DNA from: Gammaproteobacteria bacterium
GTDB taxonomy: Bacteria; Pseudomonadota; Gammaproteobacteria; HK1
NCBI GenBank assembly: GCA_021773795.1
Contig: JAJFJT010000024.1
Coordinates: forward strand, 1 to 64,000
Direction: 5' to 3'
DNA: 64,000 nt
The notes beneath the pieces were generated by a model. The model saw nothing but the letters and a program-made list of their open reading frames with translations. It was not told the origin of the DNA and ran no database searches. A program made the translations under genes and the position numbers. Positions within the stretch are counted from its first letter, which is position 1. Every line of letters begins with the position of its first letter. Of this stretch, positions 36,401 to 45,334 are shown in pieces.

Positions 36401-39400
36401 TTAAACATTGTTAACAGAAAGTATTTTCGCCACCCTGAGACAAAAGGTACTTCCTTTTCCAACCTGGCTTTCCACCGATACTGCTCCCTGCAATAATTCG
36501 GTGGCTATCTTTTTGGTGAGGTACAGTCCAAGGCCTGTACCACCGGCTTTTACGCTCATATAGGATTGCAGTCGCTCAAAGGGCCGAAAGAGCTTTTTCA
36601 GTGCCACCTCAGGGATGCCGATACCGTTATCAGCGATGGTAATTTCCACTTCTCCATCCGTGGAACGTGCGCTTATCTTGATCAGTCCTTCATCCGAGTA
36701 TTTAACTGCATTACTCAGAAAGTTGAGAATACATTGCAGCAGCCGCTTTCTGTCGGTCACCAGGCTCATTCCCTGGGGAACATCTACCGTCAAGGTCAAG
36801 CCTTTACCCTCAAGTTGGGTCTGCACGGTTCCGACCGCCTCTTCTATAAGCTCATTCAGGATCAGGGGCTCCGGGAATACATCGATTCTTTGTGCTTCTA
36901 TCTTCGAGATATCGATAACATCGTTGATCAGGTTTAGCAGATGATGTGCGGCGCCATTTACTCTGCCCAACTGATCTTTTTGCCGCTCATTAAGATCCCC
37001 AGACATGCCTTCCAGAATGATCCCGGTAAAACCGATGATGGAGTTTAGGGGTGTGCGCAGTTCGTGGGACATGGAGGCGATGAACATGGACTTGAGCTGA
37101 TCGAGTTTCTTCAGTTCAAGATTGGCGGCCTCGGTGATCTCGTTGGCCGCATGTAGTTTCTCCTCGGCCCGTTTCCGTTCGCTGATATCTTCGTAGGTAC
37201 TGACAAATCCACCGCCGGGTATTGGGCCTCCAAGAATTTCAATGACATTTCCATCGGGCCGTTGGCGTTCAAGATGATGCGTTTCAAATTCCATTGCCCG
37301 TCCGAGCAGCTGATCCAGGGTGATTCCAGGGTCGCTGTGGCGGAATTCATCATTGTCGAGATCAAAACGCATGAAATCGGCAAAGCCCTTGCCCACCGTC
37401 AACATCTCGGGTGGATAGCCCCGGATTTCCGTCAATTTCCGGTTCCAGGCCAGAAGTCTAAGGTCTTTATCGAATGCAACCAGACCTTGGGAGATACTGT
37501 TCAGAACCGTGGTGAGTACGTTGGTCTGCTGCTCTAGAATTTGTTGGTTTTCCTTGAGATTTACCTCCACTCGTTTGCGCCAGGCTACCTCCCGATGAAG
37601 GCGACGGTTCCAGATCAAGATAATAGCCAGGATGGTGCCGGCCACCAGAAGTACAATTCCTGTTGCTAGGAATACCAGCTGCCAGTCAGTTTTTGTTTCC
37701 ACCCGAAAATTCAACCAGCTTTGGGTAACAGCCCGTTTTTCAGTTTGAGGGATGGTATCGATCAACTTGTCCAGTATCCCGACCAGCTCATTCCAATCCT
37801 TGCGGATGCCGAAGGCCAGATCAAAGCTGTAGGGTGTGGGGGCTGCTACCCGGAGATCTTCCAGGCCCAGTTTCTGAATGGCGTAGGTGATGGCTGGAAT
37901 ATTATCGATATAAGCATCGACCTCTCTCTCGGACAGGGCTTTGAGTGCCTGATGGATATTCTCAAAGCGGACAGGCTGCAACTCGGGATGGTTAGCAGCC
38001 ACTAACTCCTCGGTGATGTATCCCTTGATCAAGGCGACTCGTTTACCCGCCAGGCCCTCAATGCCACTGATCAGCGGGGCATTCTTGTGGGTCAGAATGA
38101 CCATCGGAAAGCTGAGATAGGGTTGGGTAAAATTCAGGTGGCGGGCCCGCTCCTCGCTTCTCATCACCGCTGGCAGCACATCGATCTCTCCGTTGCGTGC
38201 TTGCTCCATGACCTGTGACCAGTTCAGGCCCTTGACTGGCTGCATATCGATGCCGAGGCGCTCATTGAACAGTTTCACGAAGTCGAGGACCATGCCGTGA
38301 TAGACCCCGGCGGAGTCAAGGAACTCAAATGGTGGCCAAGAGGAATCAATGCCAATTCGCATCTTCCTGTGTTTAGCCAGCCAGGTCTTTTCTTTTGCAG
38401 TGAATAGAGGCTCGACAATGGGCGTTATGTTTTCGGAAATCACCCATTTCCTCAGGATGGCCCTCATTTCCTTCTCGGTCAGGCTGTCCAGTGCCTTTTG
38501 CAGAATGTCACGCAGGATGGGCCAGTCTTTACGCACGCCGATGGCGTTGATGGAAGCGGTTTCCCTGATCTTGTTGTGTTGCACAAGATTGCCAATCAAT
38601 TCACGCTCGATAAGGAACATGGCTACAGCCCGGTTGCCAACATAGGCATCGGCATCTCCCTTGGAGACAGCATCCAGGGCATCGCTGGTCGACTCATATT
38701 CCTGGACCTGTATTCCGGGATATTTGCTGCCCAAGACATTGACTATGAAAAAGCCACGTTCCACGGCAACTATCCGGTCTTTGAGCTCTTTGAGCCCCGT
38801 ATAATAGGGGCCGTCCTTACGGGCGAATATTACGTGCGGGACAGTGACGTAGGGTTTGGTGAAGTGAAAATATTGTTCCCTCTCGGGGCGCGGGGTGATA
38901 CCGAAAAGTACATCAAGGCGTTTTTCCTGGACATCGGTATAGATTTTTTTCCAGGTTCCCGGAACAATCTTCAAGCTATTGTTGAGGCGTTCATTAAGCG
39001 CCGCGATAAAACTTGCCCCGATCCCGCGAGCTTTCCCTTCGCTATCTACATAATCCATCGGTGGCCAGGCATTCATGGTTCCGACCCGTATCTCTCGATG
39101 CTTGGCTAACCAGGCCTTTTCTTTGGCCGTGAGTTTGATAGCTCGATCAGATTCGTATGTGATCCATTTCGATAGAATCTTTCGCCTTTCCTGTTGGCTT
39201 ATATCATCCATTCCTTGTTGCAGGATATCGCGCAGAATGGGCCAGTCTTTTCGTGTTCCGATGGCAAGCACTGAACCCGGTTTTCTCAATCTTCCGTGCG
39301 CCTTGAGATTGAGCATCACCTCCTCTTCGGCAAGGTACAGTGCCACACCACGGTTGCCGGCATAGGCGTCGGCCTCACCGCGTGCTACCGCACCAAGTGC

Positions 39401-40006
39401 GTGGGAAGTATCACGGTACTGCCTGATTCGGACCTGTGGGTAGTGTTTTTCAAAGTACTTCACATTTCCAAAGCCGCGTTCAAGTGCCAGTATTTTGCCC
39501 TTGAGATCGTCCTCATTACGTAGATAGGGAGTGTCTTTGGGTGCGACGATTACATGCGGTACGTTGAGGTAGGGAGTGGTGAAGTTAAAGTGTTCTTCCC
39601 GGGCAGGCTTGGGCGTAATATCCATCAGGGCATCGAGATGCTTGCCTTTAACCTGTTCGTAGAGATCGCTCCATGGGGCGGGCACGATCTTCAACAAACC
39701 ACCCAGACGTTGATTGAGCGCGGCGATGTAGTCACGGCCTATGCCGCTAGGATTACCTCGCTTATCGAGAAAGTTGAACGGTGGCCAGGCATCCATGACA
39801 CCTATACGGATCTCTGGATGTTTCTCGATCCACTGCAGTTCTTCCTTGGTCAGTGCTATTTTTGTCGGTGCTGCTTTGCCGACAACAGTATCTAACGTAC
39901 TGACAGCAGTGGATATGACAGGGATGGGAGCACCGGTGTCCACGCTCCAGCTTGGCTGGAAGGCGGTGAGTAAAAACAAACAGAAGATTTGCCGGAATTG
40001 CCTCAT
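36401..40006 (-). CDS. Sensor histidine kinase with three periplasmic solute-binding domains
   Basis: A 1201-residue BvgS/EvgS-like sensor. A signal peptide (1 to about 21) precedes three tandem family-3 solute-binding domains (about 50-285, 290-525, 535-765). Each starts with a similar block, such as ELQWIEKHPEIRIGVMDAWP and AKEKAWLAKHREIRVGTMNA. A membrane segment (about 778-800) and a PAS domain (about 825-945) lead to the HisKA domain with ASMSHELRTPLN (His near 978). The ATPase domain has N-box, DNGIGIP and GGTGLGLYL. Unlike BvgS it has no attached receiver or Hpt domain; separate receivers follow in the operon. Such domains usually sense amino acids or related small molecules; the ligand is unknown. 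Confidence 0.93.
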   Translation of the reverse strand: MRQFRQIFCLFLLTAFQPSWSVDTGAPIPVISTAVSTLDTVVGKAAPTKIALTKEELQWIEKHPEIRIGVMDAWPPFNFLDKRGNPSGIGRDYIAALNQRLGGLLKIVPAPWSDLYEQVKGKHLDALMDITPKPAREEHFNFTTPYLNVPHVIVAPKDTPYLRNEDDLKGKILALERGFGNVKYFEKHYPQVRIRQYRDTSHALGAVARGEADAYAGNRGVALYLAEEEVMLNLKAHGRLRKPGSVLAIGTRKDWPILRDILQQGMDDISQQERRKILSKWITYESDRAIKLTAKEKAWLAKHREIRVGTMNAWPPMDYVDSEGKARGIGASFIAALNERLNNSLKIVPGTWKKIYTDVQEKRLDVLFGITPRPEREQYFHFTKPYVTVPHVIFARKDGPYYTGLKELKDRIVAVERGFFIVNVLGSKYPGIQVQEYESTSDALDAVSKGDADAYVGNRAVAMFLIERELIGNLVQHNKIRETASINAIGVRKDWPILRDILQKALDSLTEKEMRAILRKWVISENITPIVEPLFTAKEKTWLAKHRKMRIGIDSSWPPFEFLDSAGVYHGMVLDFVKLFNERLGIDMQPVKGLNWSQVMEQARNGEIDVLPAVMRSEERARHLNFTQPYLSFPMVILTHKNAPLISGIEGLAGKRVALIKGYITEELVAANHPELQPVRFENIHQALKALSEREVDAYIDNIPAITYAIQKLGLEDLRVAAPTPYSFDLAFGIRKDWNELVGILDKLIDTIPQTEKRAVTQSWLNFRVETKTDWQLVFLATGIVLLVAGTILAIILIWNRRLHREVAWRKRVEVNLKENQQILEQQTNVLTTVLNSISQGLVAFDKDLRLLAWNRKLTEIRGYPPEMLTVGKGFADFMRFDLDNDEFRHSDPGITLDQLLGRAMEFETHHLERQRPDGNVIEILGGPIPGGGFVSTYEDISERKRAEEKLHAANEITEAANLELKKLDQLKSMFIASMSHELRTPLNSIIGFTGIILEGMSGDLNERQKDQLGRVNGAAHHLLNLINDVIDISKIEAQRIDVFPEPLILNELIEEAVGTVQTQLEGKGLTLTVDVPQGMSLVTDRKRLLQCILNFLSNAVKYSDEGLIKISARSTDGEVEITIADNGIGIPEVALKKLFRPFERLQSYMSVKAGGTGLGLYLTKKIATELLQGAVSVESQVGKGSTFCLRVAKILSVNNV

Positions 40007-40266
40007 TACGGGGTAAACCTACAGCGTAGGAATAATTGTAAGTTGTTCGTATTCTGTTGAGGCAAACGGAACGAACACGATGATAACTGCTTGTATCCTG
40101 CTCTTCATAACCCTTCCTGGACTTAGACTGTATCCACTTGGTGGAACCATATATCAGAGCATATTCTGGAGTGTTTAGCTTGCCATATTGCTGGCCATGG
40201 GTCATGCCGCTTGAGCGTCGGTGGGAGCATTTATCCACAACCAGCTGTTTTTCTACCTAAAACTGC

Positions 40267-40309
40267 TTGGTGGGCCGTGCAGGGTTCGAACCTGTGACTA
40301 CCTGATTAA
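40267..40309 (-). other. Partial tRNA-Lys 3' half: far attachment-site repeat of a small island
   Basis: These 43 bases copy 44035-44077, from the CCA end through the T arm to the anticodon loop of tRNA-Lys, with 2 mismatches (40295 and 40300). The rest of the tRNA is missing, so it is not a gene. Such a copy is what integration of a tyrosine-recombinase element into a tRNA 3' end leaves behind. Confidence 0.8.
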
Positions 40310-40367
40310 GCGTCGTGCATATCAACAACAAACTGCTCCGGATGGTCGTGCTTTCCGGTACCAACAT

Positions 40368-40904
40368 TTAAACAAACTTTTTGAATGCCTCATCAATGGG
40401 TGTTTGCGCCAGATGGTTGGTATAGTTGCTAATGATCTTCTGAGAGACACCGAGCACAATTTCAAGCAACTGCCTATTTTCATAGCCGGCCTCAAAAAAT
40501 GCTGTTTGCTCGTCGCTGCTCAATTTCCCACGATTGCGAACCAGCGCCAACGTTGTTAAGTGCAGGAGCTGAAGTTTGTTTGTGGGCAACTCGGTGTGAC
40601 TACGCAGTGCATCTGTAATGGCACTGTCGACCTTCATCATGTGGGCGATAGCTGTGTGTGCGGGGATACAGTAGTGACATTGGTGCTCGATGTTGATGGT
40701 CTGCCAGACTACGGTTAACTCTTCTGTGTTAAAACTGGCTTTCTGGAACAGCTGATGCAGTTCTTGATAAGCCTCGAGCACTGCCGGTGCCTCGGCCAAT
40801 ACGGCATGCAAATTCGGAATCACGCCAAACTCGTTAAGTGACTTGTCCAGCAATGGCTGGGCGTCGGCGGGGGCGGTTTCTTTGGTGTGCAACTGGAATT
40901 TCAT
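40368..40904 (-). CDS. AhpD/carboxymuconolactone decarboxylase family protein
   Basis: A 178-residue all-helical protein of the alkylhydroperoxidase-like fold. The redox motif is C76-H-Y-C79 followed by H83 (CHYCIPAHT), matching the E...C-x-x-C-x-x-x-H arrangement of AhpD-type enzymes. It is probably a thiol peroxidase or a related stress protein; the substrate is unknown. It lies just inside the tRNA-Lys-flanked island, with no partner gene adjacent. Confidence 0.85.
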   Translation of the reverse strand: MKFQLHTKETAPADAQPLLDKSLNEFGVIPNLHAVLAEAPAVLEAYQELHQLFQKASFNTEELTVVWQTINIEHQCHYCIPAHTAIAHMMKVDSAITDALRSHTELPTNKLQLLHLTTLALVRNRGKLSSDEQTAFFEAGYENRQLLEIVLGVSQKIISNYTNHLAQTPIDEAFKKFV

Positions 40905-41323
40905 GGTATTGATTCCCGAACTTTTAATGGATAGTAGGCCCCGACAAACTCAGATGGCGCTGCCAGTAATCCTTTAACTTGTTAGTTATGCGGAGAGACC
41001 GGCAATCGGGGCCACACTGATAAAAAGCACATTTTTTGGGCTCTTATTTGTCAGTACGCCGGAAGTACGACATTTTTGGATGTGAGGCGTTCACTAATCC
41101 GGAAAGCGGTGATTGGGCGCTATACGTAGAACTGATGGGTGGCCCTACGGCTTCGCGGAGTGATCAGCCCATAACGTTATTGACGGCATGGAGTGACAAG
41201 CCAGGCCGTTACGGTGAGCCAGTGGGAGAACAGATATTCGGGGTAGCTTGTGGGCCGCTGGTGGTTCCAACCCGCTGGCACGAGTGGACGATAGAGCGCA
41301 AATCAAATTCTCAGGAGGAGGAT
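40905..41323. other. 419-base region without a recognised gene
   Basis: Contains an open frame from 41036 that runs on into the IS3 copy and so is not a normal gene. Its first about 95 codons (SYLSVRRKYDIFGCEAF...) match nothing I recognise and could be a remnant cut by the insertion sequence. The right end of the IS3 copy should lie near 41300-41323. Confidence 0.4.
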
Positions 41324-42223
41324 TCATCCTCCCCTTGGAGTTCTGTCAATAACTGTACGGTTGGGGGAATCAGCAGCCGCCTCCTCGAATATCAGTGGTG
41401 CCATCTGCCCAGTATGGGAATGACGTCGCTGACGATTATAAAATACTTCAATGTACTCAAAGATGCTGGCCTTTGCCTCAGCGCGATAGTGATAGTCTTC
41501 GTGGTGCACCAGCTCCGTTTTCAGCGTGTGGAAGAAGCTCTCTGCTACCGCATTGTCCCAGCAGTTACCTTTGCGACTCATCGAACACTCGATGCCATTT
41601 GCGGCAAGTATCGCTCGATAATCTGCTGCCGCATACTGGCTGCCCTGGTCTGAGTGCAACAGCAGCGGGCTCCGCAATTTCCGGCGCATCAGCGCCATCT
41701 TCAAAGCATCTGTGACCAACGTAGCCTTCATGCGCTTATCCATGGACCAGCCGATCACCGCTCGGGAATACAGATCGATAATCACCGCCAGATACAACCA
41801 ACCGGCTCGGGTGGGTATGAACGCGATGTCCGATACCCAGCGCTCATTCGGTTGTGCCGCCGTGAACTGCTGCTTCAATAGGTTTGGGGCCGGCACCGTC
41901 TTGCGTGAGTCCGTGGTCACCCGGAACTTGCGTACCATCTTCGGCACAATGGCTGCGCGCCGCATTAACAGCGCGACCGTGTTCTCTCCAATCCGTTCGC
42001 CTGACTCCAGTAGAGCCTTTCGAATACGCGGCGCACCGTAGGTGTCTCGGCTGGCTTGGTGGAAGTATCGGATCTTCTCAGTCAGTTCCTGGTGACGCTG
42101 TGCACGCGGGCTCTCAGGCCGATCTCGCCAGTCGTAATAGCCACTCCGAGACACACTCATCGCCCGACACATCATTCGAACCGGGTATTGATGACGATGC
42201 CGATGGATCACTGCGTATCTCAT
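41324..42223 (-). CDS. IS3-family transposase OrfB
   Basis: A 299-residue DDE transposase (rve integrase core). An N-terminal helix-turn-helix-like part (CRAMSVSRSGYYDW) is followed by the catalytic triad D132 (RWVSDIAFIP), D192 (HSDQGSQY) and E228 (CWDNAVAESFF), with the D-x(35)-E spacing of IS3 elements. This frame is intact. It would normally be made by frameshifting from orfA, and the A6G slippery run is present upstream. orfA is broken (next entry), so the copy is probably immobile. Confidence 0.92.
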   Translation of the reverse strand: MRYAVIHRHRHQYPVRMMCRAMSVSRSGYYDWRDRPESPRAQRHQELTEKIRYFHQASRDTYGAPRIRKALLESGERIGENTVALLMRRAAIVPKMVRKFRVTTDSRKTVPAPNLLKQQFTAAQPNERWVSDIAFIPTRAGWLYLAVIIDLYSRAVIGWSMDKRMKATLVTDALKMALMRRKLRSPLLLHSDQGSQYAAADYRAILAANGIECSMSRKGNCWDNAVAESFFHTLKTELVHHEDYHYRAEAKASIFEYIEVFYNRQRRHSHTGQMAPLIFEEAAADSPNRTVIDRTPRGG

Positions 42224-42342
42224 GGCTGGTTCTTCGCGAAGAACACCGCCGCTTTTTTAGAAACTCATTCTCTTCCTGGCTAGCGGCCAGCGCCTTCTTT
42301 CAGCGCCGAATTTCTGCGTCCTTATCTCTTTCCTTAAATCCA
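42224..42342 (-). pseudogene. Truncated, frameshifted IS3 OrfA remnant
   Basis: Read on the minus strand it gives RDKDAEIRR, then a one-base deletion, then KKALAASQEENEFLKK and, after a shift at the A6G run, AAVFFAKNQP. That is the usual C-terminal end of IS3 OrfA. The 5' two thirds of orfA and the left IS end are missing. The remnant abuts the stop codon of the Fic gene. Confidence 0.75.
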
Positions 42343-43494
42343 TTACGTACTTGCAAAGTTTCTGTTAAATATTAGAAAGTATTCCCTAAATAGAAATGTT
42401 CTGTTTCTCCGGTTTCCTGTCAATTCATGTAGAACGTCATGTTTAACGAAATCGGTTACCAATGCTGATGCTGTATTGGTTTTTAAGCTTAGCAAATTAG
42501 ATACCGATTTAATGTTTATTATTGGCGACTGATATAGGTGCATCATTAAGTTTTGAGCATTTGCCTGCCTGCGTGTACTGAAGTGAGGCAATACTACTCG
42601 TTCCAAGTTCTCTTTTAATGCAATTATGTCTTTGAATACTTGGATGGAATTCTCTGCCGTTTCATGTACACCATATAAAAAGAACACCAACCATTCTTTC
42701 ATCCTATTTGATTCGCGAACGGCCATTAATCGATCTACATATTCTGTTTTGTTGCGTTCAAAATAATCAGACAAATATAAGGCAGGTTTGTGTAATAGAC
42801 CATGGCTGGCTAAATATAGAGATATCATTAAGCGTCCAAGCCTACCATTGCCGTCTGAAAACGGATGGATTGTTTCGAATTGATAATGGGCAATGGCGAT
42901 TTTTATTAGATGAGGTACATGCAACTCATTGTTATGTAGGAATTTCTCTAAATCGCTCATTAACTCATTAACTTCATTTTGATGTGGAGGAATAAATACA
43001 GCATGTTTTAGACTGACGCCAATCCAATTTTGGCTATTTCTAAACTCTCCTGGCTGCCTTTTTTTGCCACGCACTCCTTGCATTAAAATTCTATGTGTGT
43101 CGCGAAGTAAGCGATTAGAAAGAGGAAAAGTTTGTAACCGTGTGATAGCTGTATTTATAGCGCTTATATAATTTTGTACTGCTTCCCAGTCATCTTTCTT
43201 TTCAGATTCAATGCTATTTTCATCTAGCAGTGCTTCTTCCATGTTAGTCCTAGTGCCTTCTATACGGCTGGACTGAGTGGCTTCTTTTGTTATATGCATC
43301 CGTATAAAAAAATCCACGTCGGGGACTAGCTGAGAAAAGGCATTTAATTCTCCTAATGTTCTATCTGTGTCACTAAGTAATTTCAGGATTTCGCCATCCG
43401 CTATTTCCCAATCTCGATTAATGTTGATTGGTGAAAAGCTTTTGTACTTATATTGTTGTTTGTATATGCCGGCTGAAAAATCGAGGATATTCAT
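42343..43494 (-). CDS. Fic family protein (AMP-transferase type, self-inhibited class)
   Basis: A 383-residue protein. The catalytic loop HPFSDGNGRLGR (210-221) matches the full Fic motif HPFx[DE]GNGRxxR, so adenylylation of a target is expected. The inhibitory helix motif [ST]xxxE[GN] is present in the N-terminal part as SSRIEG (75-80), which marks class II Fic proteins that hold themselves inactive. An N-terminal Fic_N-like domain (about 1-110) and a C-terminal winged-helix-like region (about 315-370) flank it. Codon use is clearly more AT-rich than the neighbours, a sign of transfer. Its 3' end abuts IS3 debris. Confidence 0.92.
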   Translation of the reverse strand: MNILDFSAGIYKQQYKYKSFSPININRDWEIADGEILKLLSDTDRTLGELNAFSQLVPDVDFFIRMHITKEATQSSRIEGTRTNMEEALLDENSIESEKKDDWEAVQNYISAINTAITRLQTFPLSNRLLRDTHRILMQGVRGKKRQPGEFRNSQNWIGVSLKHAVFIPPHQNEVNELMSDLEKFLHNNELHVPHLIKIAIAHYQFETIHPFSDGNGRLGRLMISLYLASHGLLHKPALYLSDYFERNKTEYVDRLMAVRESNRMKEWLVFFLYGVHETAENSIQVFKDIIALKENLERVVLPHFSTRRQANAQNLMMHLYQSPIINIKSVSNLLSLKTNTASALVTDFVKHDVLHELTGNRRNRTFLFREYFLIFNRNFAST

Positions 43495-43517
43495 GTCTGA
43501 ATCAGATTAGCGCCATG

Positions 43518-43620
43518 TTTTTGATATAAGGAATAGCTTATGTCAGAAATATAGCTATGTTTTAATTATATGTTAAAATAATGCTGGGTTTTCGATATAT
43601 GGGGTTTTTAATGTCAGAAA
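43518..43620. promoter_or_regulatory. Duplicated 32-bp sites upstream of fic
   Basis: Two 32-base stretches, 43518-43549 and 43589-43620, share tttt-n-gatata-n-gg and end in atgtcagaaa. They are 71 bases apart in an AT-rich, gene-free stretch just upstream of the fic start. Candidate binding sites for a regulator, possibly Fic's own winged-helix region. Confidence 0.4.
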
Positions 43621-43783
43621 GTGAAATGATAGCGGAAGGCCCTAATTAAAATTGGGCGACAGATATGCTGCGCTGTAACACGACATCTCAGCGGTATAGC
43701 CTTCCCGGCAACCTGTAAGCCCCTGATCTATAGGTATCTGTGACGTGCAAACGCAAGGTGTAACCTGGGGAGGAAACAAGGCC

Positions 43784-43960
43784 ATGGTACCCCAGAAGCA
43801 ACCTCGTCTACTTGACAAGGTTTCGCTCATGCCGCCGATCATATTGGAGTTTACGGACGGCTCAGATCTTGCGTCTCGCATCAAGCCTCCTAGCTACATG
43901 ATTACTAGAGGCACCCCCAATATGGAGGTTACTGCGCTGTGGAAGTTAATGCTGATATGA
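43784..43960 (+). pseudogene. Possible 5' remnant of an integron/phage-type tyrosine integrase
   Basis: An ATG with a good GAGGAAAC ribosome site opens a 59-codon frame beginning MVPQKQPRLLDKV. The block Q-x-x-P-[RK]-L-L-D-[QK]-V is how many integron-type integrases begin, normally followed by R-x-x-I-R-x-x-H-Y-S. Here the match stops after V, and the remaining codons (SLMPPIILEFTDG...) look unrelated. The match is short, so this is a suggestion only. Two gtctacat repeats (43971-43978, 43982-43989) follow before the tRNA. Confidence 0.3.
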
Positions 43961-44035
43961 GCGCCTAACTGTCTACATAACGTCTACATGGAGAGTTCTG
44001 GCATCAGGCGAATGTTCGTAACTATTTGATATTGT

Positions 44036-44111
44036 TGGTGGGCCGTGCAGGGTTCGAACCTGCGACCACCTGATTAAAAGTCAGATGCTCTACCAACTGA
44101 GCTAACGGCCC
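44036..44111 (-). tRNA. tRNA-Lys (anticodon TTT)
   Basis: The minus strand starts GGGCCGTTAGCTCAGTTGG, has the anticodon stem-loop around CTTTTAA, the T arm GGTTCGAACC and an encoded CCA end (76 bases). Its 3' half (44035-44077) is repeated at 40267-40309, marking it as an integration site. Confidence 0.97.
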
Positions 44112-44310
44112 GGAGGGGTTATGCGCTGCGGGGGGCGATGATACCGTACTTTGGTCTCCGAGAAAGCCCCCGTGGGACACCGTATTTCTTTCTCCAGGCG
44201 GGAATTTTGTGGTCGCTGATACGGCCAAGTGGTGCGCTAAAGACTTGAAATCCTGCGTGATCGCCCTTATCTTCCGAGGGTTCCAAAGTCCAAATGGTAT
44301 TTTTGACGTT

Positions 44311-44580
44311 ATGCCGATTTACGAATATGAGTGCGACAGTTGTGGTGAGCGCAAGGAAGTTATCCAGAAGTTGAGTGATCCGCTGTTGGTGGACTGCCCT
44401 TCATGCGGTGAGGCTGCGTTGAGAAAGCTGGTGTCGGCCGCGGGGTTTCGTCTTAAGGGAAGTGGCTGGTATGAGACTGATTTCAAGAATAAACCCAAGC
44501 CGCCTGCCGATTGTCCTGCGGGGGGTGATGCGAAGACCTCACCTTGTTCGTCCGGGGCTTGTAAGGCAAGTGGTTCGTAG
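44311..44580 (+). CDS. FmdB-family zinc-ribbon protein
   Basis: About 89 residues. The ATG at 44311 gives MPIYEYECDSCGE, the standard FmdB start, with CxxC pairs at residues 8/11 and about 28/31 forming a zinc ribbon. The C-terminal tail is Gly/Pro/Cys-rich. The function is unclear; it is often found upstream of DUF502 and aspS, as here. Confidence 0.85.
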   Translation: MPIYEYECDSCGERKEVIQKLSDPLLVDCPSCGEAALRKLVSAAGFRLKGSGWYETDFKNKPKPPADCPAGGDAKTSPCSSGACKASGS

Positions 44581-44655
44581 CCGCCCATCTTTTCAGGCTT
44601 TATATCATTAGCTTGGGCGCGATGGCTTTGAGTTGGCCTTACGCCCGGAACCTGC

Positions 44656-45300
44656 ATGCGTAAATATCTGATTGCCGGATTGTTAATCTGGATTCCCCTC
44701 GGCGTGACCGTGATGGTGGTCAAGCTGCTGGTGGACATCATGGATCGCACGCTCTTGCTGCTGCCCGCAAAGTGGCAGCCAGATGCCTTACTGGGTATCC
44801 ATATTCCTGGCCTGGGGGTGGTGCTGTCGGTGGTGGTAGTGCTGGTGACCGGTATCGTTGTGGCCAATTTTCTCGGCCGCAGGCTGGTTGCGATGTGGGA
44901 GTACCTACTGTCGCATATCCCCTTTGTGGCTGGCGTTTATCGTGCTGCAAAGCAGGTGATGGAGGCGGTTTTAAGCACCGGTGGTCAGTCTTTCCGCAAG
45001 GTGATGTTGATTGAGTATCCGCGCAAGGGGATCTGGTGTTTGAGTTTCCTTACCGGTAGCGACTTTGCCGAGATCGATGCGCGTACTGGCAAGCAGATGG
45101 TCAGTGTCTTCGTGCCCACCACCCCCAATCCGACCTCCGGCTTCGTTATTCTGATGCCGAGAGAAGATGTGATCGAGCTCGACATGAGCGTGGATGACGG
45201 CCTGAAAATGATTATTTCCCTGGGTGTTGCGGTGCCTGTCTGGGAGCAACAAGATGCTCCGGACGTGGCGGAGATTGCGGCGGCGCAACGCGACACGTAA
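44656..45300 (+). CDS. DUF502 membrane protein
   Basis: A 214-residue protein with two N-terminal membrane segments (about 4-27 and 48-72). The conserved soluble part carries the family blocks [36 protein letters not shown] and [20 protein letters not shown]. The function is unknown. It lies 34 bases upstream of aspS on the same strand, a conserved gene order. Confidence 0.88.
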   Translation: MRKYLIAGLLIWIPLGVTVMVVKLLVDIMDRTLLLLPAKWQPDALLGIHIPGLGVVLSVVVVLVTGIVVANFLGRRLVAMWEYLLSHIPFVAGVYRAAKQVMEAVLSTGGQSFRKVMLIEYPRKGIWCLSFLTGSDFAEIDARTGKQMVSVFVPTTPNPTSGFVILMPREDVIELDMSVDDGLKMIISLGVAVPVWEQQDAPDVAEIAAAQRDT

Positions 45301-45334
45301 TATCCCCGCCTTTCCTTTTCTGCTCGGATTTCAA

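Larger units (their letters stand above)
41300..42342 (-). mobile_element. Incomplete IS3-family insertion sequence
   Basis: An intact orfB plus a 3' piece of orfA. No clear pair of terminal inverted repeats is visible because the orfA-side end is deleted. The right boundary is approximate. It splits the island between the AhpD-like gene and the Fic gene. Confidence 0.65.

Noticed and set aside
40267-40309. A second tRNA gene
   Set aside because: Only the 3' half is present; the acceptor 5' strand, D arm and a complete anticodon stem are missing.
41036-41653. 205-codon plus-strand frame before and into the IS3 copy
   Set aside because: More than half of it is antisense to the transposase; the first part is unsupported and is described only as a possible remnant.
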